From: an uncultured Bacteroidales bacterium
GTDB taxonomy: Bacteria > Bacteroidota > Bacteroidia > Bacteroidales > UBA932
Reading direction: 5' to 3'
Length of the DNA stretch: 64,000 nt
NCBI GenBank assembly: GCA_905234475.1
Contig: CAJOHX010000005.1
Location: 1-64,000 of the forward strand
Position numbers and translations under genes: made by a program. This document shows, piece after piece, positions 59,056 to 64,000 of the stretch. Within the stretch, counting starts at the first letter, position 1; every line of letters begins with the position of its first letter. The notes beneath the pieces were generated by a model. It was not told the DNA's origin. It did not search any database and was given only the letters and a program-made list of their open reading frames with translations.

Positions 59056-59941
59056 TGAACGTCAATAGTTCTACAGGGTGATACGACAGTTTTGCCTGGC
59101 GCAGGCCCGACAGGCCCATGTCCTCTTCGCGGTTGACGAAGGTGAAGCGCTCCGGCAGGTGGGCGCAGAACTGCTGGTTGATGATGCTGAAGGCGCCTTC
59201 GACGCTGAGGTCGGCCTTCTCGACGCAGACATCGAACGTGTCAGGGGTGATGGCGCCGCCATAAGTGAAGGCCACCATGCGGCCGCCCAGGAAGATGCTG
59301 CCGCCCAGCATCCCCAGTTCGTCCCAGTGGGCGAAGACGGTCTCCATGGCGCGCTTTTCCACCTCGATGGTGTCTCCGTACACCGGGTTGTCGTGCTGCT
59401 TCCCGTCGTGCCAGAGGGCGGCGACCCGGCGGCATTCGCCGAAGAGCGACGGCTCCAGCGGGCGGTATTCGAAATCGGGGTATGCGGCCCGGAAATGGTT
59501 GACATGGTTGCGCTTGGCCTGCAGTTTGCCGCCGTGCAGCCCGGCAAGGTCTTCGCGGCGGTAGAGATAGTCATACTGGTCCCTGCGGGCCTCGACGCTG
59601 ATATTGATGCCCTTCCGGCAGGCATTCTGCTGCAGCTGCAGCGCCGCTTCATCCTCGAGCCCGAGCAGGGTCAGCGCGTGGCTGCAATCCTCGCAGAGCG
59701 CTGCCAGAAGCTCGCAGGAGGGGACGCCTTTGGTGCAGATCATATAGGCCCGGTCGCCGTCAAGGGAGAAACGCAGCACCACGGCGTCGGGCAGCACGCA
59801 TACCTCGGTGCTGTACCAGAACTGCCAGCCGACGAGGTTGGCAAGGGAGAAATTGCAGTTGCGACGTCCCGCCTCGAAAGTGACCTCCTGCACCGCGGCG
59901 CGGTCGGCAATGGTCAGCGTATGGAAACTCAAATCAATCAT
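59036..59941 (-). CDS. DUF2156 (phosphatidylglycerol lysyltransferase C-terminal-like) protein
   Basis: About 301 residues made of two GNAT-like halves, the LPG_synthase_C/DUF2156 family: NFSLANLVGWQFWYSTEV, YDYLYRREDLAGLHGGKLQAKRNHVNHFRAAYP (a signature of the family), GGRMVAFTYGGAITPDTFDVCVEKADLSVEGAFSIINQQF, and FVNREEDMGLSGLRQAKLSYHPVELL. In MprF the related domain transfers lysine from tRNA to phosphatidylglycerol; free-standing versions without the flippase are common in Bacteroidota and have unknown acceptors. The promoter TATCTTTG lies 15 nt upstream. First of a three-gene run. Confidence 0.88.
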   Translation of the reverse strand: MIDLSFHTLTIADRAAVQEVTFEAGRRNCNFSLANLVGWQFWYSTEVCVLPDAVVLRFSLDGDRAYMICTKGVPSCELLAALCEDCSHALTLLGLEDEAALQLQQNACRKGINISVEARRDQYDYLYRREDLAGLHGGKLQAKRNHVNHFRAAYPDFEYRPLEPSLFGECRRVAALWHDGKQHDNPVYGDTIEVEKRAMETVFAHWDELGMLGGSIFLGGRMVAFTYGGAITPDTFDVCVEKADLSVEGAFSIINQQFCAHLPERFTFVNREEDMGLSGLRQAKLSYHPVELLTFNVVHIA

Positions 59942-59956
59942 GTGGATTCGGTGGAT

Positions 59957-59995
59957 CAAAGATAGGAAAAACTAACTACTTTTTTATTATCTTTA
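59957..59995. promoter_or_regulatory. Divergent -7 elements for the DUF2156 and symporter genes
   Basis: Minus-strand TATCTTTG (59957-59964); plus-strand TATCTTTA (59988-59995) ending 4 nt before the symporter ATG. Confidence 0.6.
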
Positions 59996-59999
59996 CGGC

Positions 60000-61583
60000 A
60001 TGTTAGTTAAGTGTATTCTCCTTGTCCTGTTCTTTGCCGTGATGATCGGCGTCGGCATCTACTGCCGCAGGACCGCATCTGATGTTCAAGGCTTTGTGCT
60101 GGGTGGCCGCAACGTCGGCTCCTGGCTGACTGCGTTTGCCTTCGGCACGTCCTATTTCTCGGCCGTCATCTTTGTCGGCTACGCCGGCCAGTTCGGCTGG
60201 AAATACGGCCTTGCCGCGACCTGGATCGGCATCGGCAACGCACTGATCGGCTCGCTGCTGGCCTGGCGCATCCTTGGGCGTCGCACGCGCCTGATGACGC
60301 AGCACCTGCAGAGCGCGACGATGCCCGACTTTTTTGGGAAGCGCTTTTTCAGCGGCGCGCTCAAGGTGGCCGCTTCCGTGATCGTATTCATTTTCCTCAT
60401 TCCCTATACTGCATCGCTCTACAACGGCCTTTCGCGGCTTTTCAGCATGGCATTCAACGTGGATTACGTGTGGTGCGTGCTGGGTATGGCGGTGCTGACC
60501 GGCGTCTACGTCCTGGTGGGGGGCTACATGGCGACGGCGGTGAATGATTTCATCCAGGGCATCATCATGCTGGTGGGCATCTGCGCCGTGATTGCCTCCG
60601 TACTGAACGGCAACGGCGGCTTCACGGCAGCGATTGAGAGTCTCTCGCTGGTGCCGTCCGAGTCGGCGCCGGCGCTTAACGGCGCGTTCGTGTCGTTCCT
60701 GGGACCGCAGCCCCTCTATCTGCTGGGAGTCGTCCTGCTGACCTCCCTCGGCACCTGGGGCCTACCGCAGATGGTCGGTAAGTTCTACGCCATCCGCAAC
60801 GAAGACGCCATCCGCAAGGGGACGATCATCTCCACTTTTTTCGCCATCATCGTGGCCGGCGGATGCTATTTCCTCGGCGGTTTCGGCCGGCTTTACGGCC
60901 AGAGCATCGAGTATACTGCGGCGGGCAGCCCGGTCTACGACAGCATTGTCCCTTCAATGCTGGCATCACTGCCGGATCTGATGATCGGCGTGGTCATCAT
61001 CCTGGTGCTCTCGGCATCCATGTCAACGTTGTCCTCGCTGGTACTTACTTCGGGTTCCACCCTGACGCTGGACATCATCGACCCGGCGGTGGCCAAGGTG
61101 CGCAAGGGGACCCGGCTGGACGAGAAGAGCCAGCTGCTGTGCATCCGCCTGCTGGTGCTCTTCTTCATCATCGTATCTTCCGTCCTGGCCATCGTCCAGG
61201 CCAAGAGTTCCGTGACGTTCATTGCCCAGCTGATGGGCATTTCCTGGGGTGCACTGGCCGGAGCCTTCCTGGCCCCGTTCCTGTACGGCCTCTACTGGAA
61301 GCGTACGACGCCGGCATCGGTGTGGGCTTCCTTCATCGCCGGTGTGGCCGTGATGTGCGGCTGCATGTACTGCACCTTCACGGGCAAGACGTTCATCAGC
61401 CCGTACTTCACTTCGCCGATCAACGCCGGTGTGCTGGCCATGGTGCTCGGTCTCGTGATCGTGCCCGTGGTCAGCCTGTTTACCAAGGTAAGCCGGAAAG
61501 ATGAGGTGGCGGAAATGTTCAGCTGCTACGACACGACCGTGACGGTCCGCGCCACGACGGCCCTGGTCGACGAGCAGGAGTAA
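60000..61583 (+). CDS. Sodium:solute symporter family protein
   Basis: 527-residue membrane protein with about 13 helices in the LeuT-like SSS arrangement. Recognisable pieces: DVQGFVLGGRNVGSWLTAFAFGTSYFSAVIFVGYAGQFGWKYGL in helices 1-2, TGVYVLVGGYMATAVNDFIQGIIML, GLPQMVGKFYAIRNEDAIRKGTIIS and the Na2-site region VLSASMSTLSSLVLTSGSTLTLDI. The family couples Na+ entry to uptake of sugars, amino acids, carboxylates or sialic acid; the substrate is not evident. The mRNA is probably leaderless (box 4 nt before ATG). Converges on the DUF2490 gene with a 3-nt gap. Confidence 0.9.
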   Translation: MLVKCILLVLFFAVMIGVGIYCRRTASDVQGFVLGGRNVGSWLTAFAFGTSYFSAVIFVGYAGQFGWKYGLAATWIGIGNALIGSLLAWRILGRRTRLMTQHLQSATMPDFFGKRFFSGALKVAASVIVFIFLIPYTASLYNGLSRLFSMAFNVDYVWCVLGMAVLTGVYVLVGGYMATAVNDFIQGIIMLVGICAVIASVLNGNGGFTAAIESLSLVPSESAPALNGAFVSFLGPQPLYLLGVVLLTSLGTWGLPQMVGKFYAIRNEDAIRKGTIISTFFAIIVAGGCYFLGGFGRLYGQSIEYTAAGSPVYDSIVPSMLASLPDLMIGVVIILVLSASMSTLSSLVLTSGSTLTLDIIDPAVAKVRKGTRLDEKSQLLCIRLLVLFFIIVSSVLAIVQAKSSVTFIAQLMGISWGALAGAFLAPFLYGLYWKRTTPASVWASFIAGVAVMCGCMYCTFTGKTFISPYFTSPINAGVLAMVLGLVIVPVVSLFTKVSRKDEVAEMFSCYDTTVTVRATTALVDEQE

Positions 61584-61586
61584 TCC

Positions 61587-62231
61587 TTAGAATACCAAGG
61601 TATAGCCGGCACCCAGCAGATGGCAGGCGCCGGTCAGGCCTGCCATGTCATAGAGGTGGTACATGTAGAAGAAATCCAGCGAATGGCCGCCTCCGAGGCT
61701 GATTTCCGTGCCGGCATAGTGCAGCGAGCGGACCCATCCCTTGCCGTCGAGACTGCCGAAGATCTCGTACATGAGGTAGGGGGTCAGGATGCTGTCCGGG
61801 GCCTTGTATTGCCCGCGGAGCCGGACCCGGAGGGTGTTGCTGCAGGATTGGGAGGCCGGGTTGTAGGCCAGCTCATATTTCTGCCGGAAGGCGACGGCAA
61901 GGCCTTCGCGCTTGAGCGTCTCCGTGAAGCTCAGCACGGCCTTGTGCTGCTCCATTTTCCCTGCCGAGGGAATGTTCCAGTACTCGTAGCTCAGGTCTCC
62001 CTTGAGCCAGTTGTTGAAGTTGTAGCCGCCGCCGGCCATGGCGAACCAGCATTCCGTGCTGCGGATATGGTCGAAGGAACGGTGCTCGAGCCGCGCCATG
62101 GCGTAGGGTGCCCCGAATGACTTAATAAGCTGGATGCTTGTCCAGGTGCCATAATCAGATTGCGTCTGCGCGCCAGCATGCGGCGAGAAGGCCAGCAAGG
62201 CGGCCAAAATGGAAACAAAAACTCTTTTCAT
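61587..62231 (-). CDS. DUF2490 family outer-membrane beta-barrel protein
   Basis: About 214 residues with type I signal (MKRVFVSILAALLAFSPHAGAQ). Barrel-like strands (YAMARLEHRSFDHI, AMAGGGYNFNNWLKGDLSYEYWN, RQKYELAY, TLRVRLRGQYKA) with a terminal aromatic (YTLVF). The pattern fits DUF2490, small outer-membrane barrels without assigned function. The track start was moved to the signal-peptide methionine; a TATCTTTG box ends 7 nt before it. Confidence 0.78.
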   Translation of the reverse strand: MKRVFVSILAALLAFSPHAGAQTQSDYGTWTSIQLIKSFGAPYAMARLEHRSFDHIRSTECWFAMAGGGYNFNNWLKGDLSYEYWNIPSAGKMEQHKAVLSFTETLKREGLAVAFRQKYELAYNPASQSCSNTLRVRLRGQYKAPDSILTPYLMYEIFGSLDGKGWVRSLHYAGTEISLGGGHSLDFFYMYHLYDMAGLTGACHLLGAGYTLVF

Positions 62232-62238
62232 ACCGGGA

Positions 62239-62246
62239 CAAAGATA
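62239..62246 (-). promoter_or_regulatory. -7 element TATCTTTG for the DUF2490 gene
   Basis: Perfect TAnnTTTG with a 7-nt gap to the ATG, so the leader is at most a few bases. Confidence 0.6.
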
Positions 62247-62290
62247 ATAAAAACGTAATTTCCACAAAGAAATTAACGGCAAAAATGAAA

Positions 62291-62341
62291 ATATCGCTTG
62301 CGATATAAAATAATCGTCGTATATTTGTATCGCGAACGATA
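62291..62341 (+). promoter_or_regulatory. Promoter with two OhrR-type operators
   Basis: Two copies of TATCG-N4-CGATA: TATCGCTTGCGATA (62292-62305) and TATCGCGAACGATA (62328-62341), 36 bp apart. Between them sits the -7 box TATATTTG (62320-62327). The first copy contains a CTTG at the -33 position, the second covers the transcription start. This is the expected layout for autorepression by the MarR/OhrR protein encoded second in the operon. Confidence 0.75.
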
Positions 62342-62355
62342 TAAATAACGAACAT

Positions 62356-62898
62356 ATGGCAAAGATTTATGATTTCAAAGCCCTGAACAACAAGGGCATC
62401 GAGGTAGACCTCGCACAGTATGAAGGGAAGGTCCTTCTCATTGTCAACACCGCCTCCAAGTGCGGCTTCACCCCGCAGTATGACGGACTGGAAGACCTTT
62501 ATCAGAAATATAAGGACCGGGGACTCGTCATCCTTGGCTTCCCCTGCGACCAGTTTGCCCACCAGGAGCCCGGCTCAAACGAGGAGATTGCGGAGTTCTG
62601 CCGCATCAACCATGGGGTCACTTTCCCGCTGATGGCCAAAATTGAAGTCAACGGCGAGAACGAGCATCCGGTTTATGGCTACCTCAAGTCTGTCGCTCCG
62701 ACGGAAGAGTACAAGGGCCTTAAGGGAAAAGCGACCCGCACCATGCTGAAGGGGCTCAGCAAGAGCGCCAAAAAGGACAGCGACATCCTCTGGAACTTCA
62801 CCAAGTTCCTGGTCAGCCGCGACGGCTCCGTGGTCAAGCGCTTTGCGCCCGTGGCCGAGCCCGTTTCTTTCGAAAAGGACATCGAGGAGATGCTGTAA
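62356..62898 (+). CDS. Glutathione peroxidase family protein (cytoplasmic)
   Basis: 180 residues without signal peptide. Thioredoxin-like fold with peroxidatic Cys36 in VNTASKCGFTPQYDGLE, GFPCDQFAHQEPGS (a second Cys that can act as resolving residue) and the WNFTKFLV motif with the catalytic Trp-Asn. It reduces organic hydroperoxides, in most Cys-type bacterial members with thioredoxin instead of glutathione. No selenocysteine codon. Its stop overlaps the MarR start (TAATG). Controlled by the double operator upstream. Confidence 0.92.
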   Translation: MAKIYDFKALNNKGIEVDLAQYEGKVLLIVNTASKCGFTPQYDGLEDLYQKYKDRGLVILGFPCDQFAHQEPGSNEEIAEFCRINHGVTFPLMAKIEVNGENEHPVYGYLKSVAPTEEYKGLKGKATRTMLKGLSKSAKKDSDILWNFTKFLVSRDGSVVKRFAPVAEPVSFEKDIEEML

Positions 62899-63350
62899 TG
62901 GACGGTCGCTTCAAACTGGACAACCAGCTCTGTTTCCGGCTGTATACCGCCTCGCGTCTCATCACGCAGGCGTATCATCCGCTGCTGGCCGAACAGGGAC
63001 TGACCTACCCGCAGTACCTGGTGCTCATGGTGCTGTGGGAGAAGGATGCCCAGCCGGTCAATGACATTGCCAGGCGGCTGATGCTGGAGACCAACACCGT
63101 CACGCCGCTGCTCAAGCGGATGGAGGCTGAAGGCATTCTGACCCGCACCCAGGGAAAGAAAGACGCCCGGCAGATGATTGTGAAACTGACGCGAAAGGGG
63201 AGGGACCTGCAGGACAAACTGATGCGTGTCCCGGAGACCGTCGGCAGCGCCGTCCTCTGCGAAAGCGTCACGCCCGAGACGGTCCCGGGCCTGTTTACTA
63301 TGCTGGATAACATCATCAATCAATTGAAAAACAAATCAGAAAACAGTTAA
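62898..63350 (+). CDS. OhrR-type MarR family transcriptional regulator
   Basis: 150 residues. The N-terminus LDNQLCFRLYTASRLITQAYHPLLAEQGLTYPQYLVLMVLWE is the OhrR signature, including reactive Cys12 and the tyrosine residues that bond to it upon oxidation. A winged-helix follows (VNDIARRLMLETNTVTPLLKRMEAEGILTRTQGKKDARQMIVKLT). OhrR represses peroxide-defence genes and releases DNA when its Cys is oxidised by organic hydroperoxide. The operon here replaces the usual Ohr thiol peroxidase with two glutathione-peroxidase-like genes. Translationally coupled to the first peroxidase. Confidence 0.92.
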   Translation: MDGRFKLDNQLCFRLYTASRLITQAYHPLLAEQGLTYPQYLVLMVLWEKDAQPVNDIARRLMLETNTVTPLLKRMEAEGILTRTQGKKDARQMIVKLTRKGRDLQDKLMRVPETVGSAVLCESVTPETVPGLFTMLDNIINQLKNKSENS

Positions 63351-63353
63351 GTT

Positions 63354-63965
63354 ATGTCACTTGGAAGAACCCTTTTGCTCGTTGGCGCCCTTCTTTTCGC
63401 CTTCAGCTGCACGAACCAGTCAAATACCATCTACCGGTTCAAGACTGTGTCCAACGACGGTGAAGACGTGAACTTCGCCGACTACAAAGGCAAAGTTCTG
63501 CTGGTTGTCAACACTGCATCAAAATGCGGCTTCACACCCCAGTATGACGGCCTGGAAGCCCTCTATAAGAAATACCGGCACCAGGGTCTGGTCGTCATCG
63601 GTTTCCCCTGCGACCAGTTCGGCCACCAGGAGCCCGGCTCCGACGAGGAGATCGTGGAGTTCTGCCGGCTGAATTACGGTGTCACCTTCCCGCTGATGGC
63701 CAAGTCGGACGTGAACGGAGAGAACGCGAATGAAGTGTTCAAGTGGCTGTACTCCGAGAAGCCCTTTGCCGGATGGGGAGACAGCGAGACGGGACAGTTC
63801 ATGGACGGGATGCTCTCCCGGAATGATCCGGACTATGCCTCCAATCCAGACATCAAGTGGAATTTCACCAAGTTCCTGATTGACCGCAAGGGCAGGGTTG
63901 TTGCCCGCTTCGAACCCGTCGTTACTCCCGCGGAGCTTGAGGCGGAAATCGAAACGCTTTTATAA
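63354..63965 (+). CDS. Glutathione peroxidase family lipoprotein (exported)
   Basis: 203 residues. Lipoprotein signal (LLLVGALLFAFSC), then a peroxidase domain with Cys58 in VNTASKCGFTPQYDGLEALYKKY, GFPCDQFGHQEPGSDEEI and WNFTKFLIDRKGRVVARF. The two peroxidases of the operon are strongly similar over the core, so a duplication followed by gain of an export signal is likely. This copy protects the envelope; how it is re-reduced outside the cytoplasm is unknown. 3 nt after the regulator's stop. The last 35 bases of the window after it show no feature. Confidence 0.9.
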   Translation: MSLGRTLLLVGALLFAFSCTNQSNTIYRFKTVSNDGEDVNFADYKGKVLLVVNTASKCGFTPQYDGLEALYKKYRHQGLVVIGFPCDQFGHQEPGSDEEIVEFCRLNYGVTFPLMAKSDVNGENANEVFKWLYSEKPFAGWGDSETGQFMDGMLSRNDPDYASNPDIKWNFTKFLIDRKGRVVARFEPVVTPAELEAEIETLL

Positions 63966-64000
63966 CTGCTTCAAGCAATTGAACTTATTTGACAGCAAAC

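Noticed and set aside
60000-60002. Internal start for the symporter
   Set aside because: The first helix begins right after the first ATG, so a later start would remove transmembrane helix 1 despite the very short leader.
62461-62463. Selenocysteine in the peroxidases
   Set aside because: Both active-site codons are TGC (Cys); no in-frame TGA is present.

Overview
The window looks like a compact, GC-rich chromosome segment from a gut- or rumen-type Bacteroidales. Three things point there. Promoters carry the Bacteroidota -7 element TAnnTTTG, often close to the start codon. Shine-Dalgarno motifs are largely absent. The content is typical of the group: many SPII lipoproteins, fimbrillin-like proteins, FISUMP domains, DUF5692, DUF1846 and lipoprotein glycoside hydrolases. 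A high-GC lineage such as Cryptobacteroides/UBA932 is possible, but the sequence alone cannot confirm it. The genes read as chromosomal housekeeping plus accessory functions. No insertion sequence, prophage, CRISPR array or rRNA operon was seen. Only the 3' end of an Rpn-type nuclease gene is present at the left edge.

Layout. 0-9 kb: Rpn remnant, a small conserved protein, twin hairpin repeats, a type-B carboxylesterase with an outer-membrane barrel protein, an OprO/P-like porin, an ATP-grasp ligase followed by a GH95 fucosidase, then tRNA-Val(TAC) directly followed by tmRNA. 9-17 kb: a VanX-like dipeptidase and deoD, then a tight operon of four fimbrillin-like lipoproteins, two ending in FISUMP domains and one carrying five 26-residue repeats. 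17-34 kb: a COG0523 metallochaperone GTPase, an EamA exporter, a Dcu C4-dicarboxylate carrier, GH31 and GH3 lipoproteins, a CarboxypepD_reg protein, a second carboxylesterase, a large GH2 and a Y-family polymerase with a small partner. 34-42 kb: an M15 peptidase, a GH9 enzyme, a substrate-binding protein coupled to a membrane SpoIIE-type phosphatase, and a DUF1846 protein. 42-47.5 kb: hypB, a 942-residue FAD/Fe-S oxidoreductase, hypA, a small membrane protein and a DUF5692 membrane protein. 47.5-54.6 kb: a double-flavodoxin protein, glutamine synthetase, a Gfo/Idh/MocA oxidoreductase, an alpha/beta hydrolase, a lipoprotein nitroreductase, a HigB/exported protein/HigA operon and an LMW tyrosine phosphatase. 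54.6-64 kb: an M16 protease, a lipoprotein tyrosine phosphatase with GNAT and DUF2156 genes, a sodium:solute symporter, a DUF2490 barrel, and a gpx-ohrR-gpx peroxide-response operon with a duplicated operator.

How the genes work together. The GH9, GH31, GH3, GH2 and GH95 enzymes could between them dismantle fucosylated xyloglucan-like glucan, although no SusC/SusD pair is present. The Dcu carrier fits fumarate/succinate metabolism in an anaerobe. The gpx-ohrR-gpx operon pairs a cytoplasmic with an exported lipoprotein peroxidase under a cysteine-based OhrR-type repressor. The hyp cluster has nickel-insertion factors but no hydrogenase subunits in view.

Two genome-scale habits stand out. Six genes have the -7 box ending exactly 4 nt before the start codon, which predicts leaderless mRNAs. 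Four convergent gene pairs overlap by exactly 4 nt at their stop codons.
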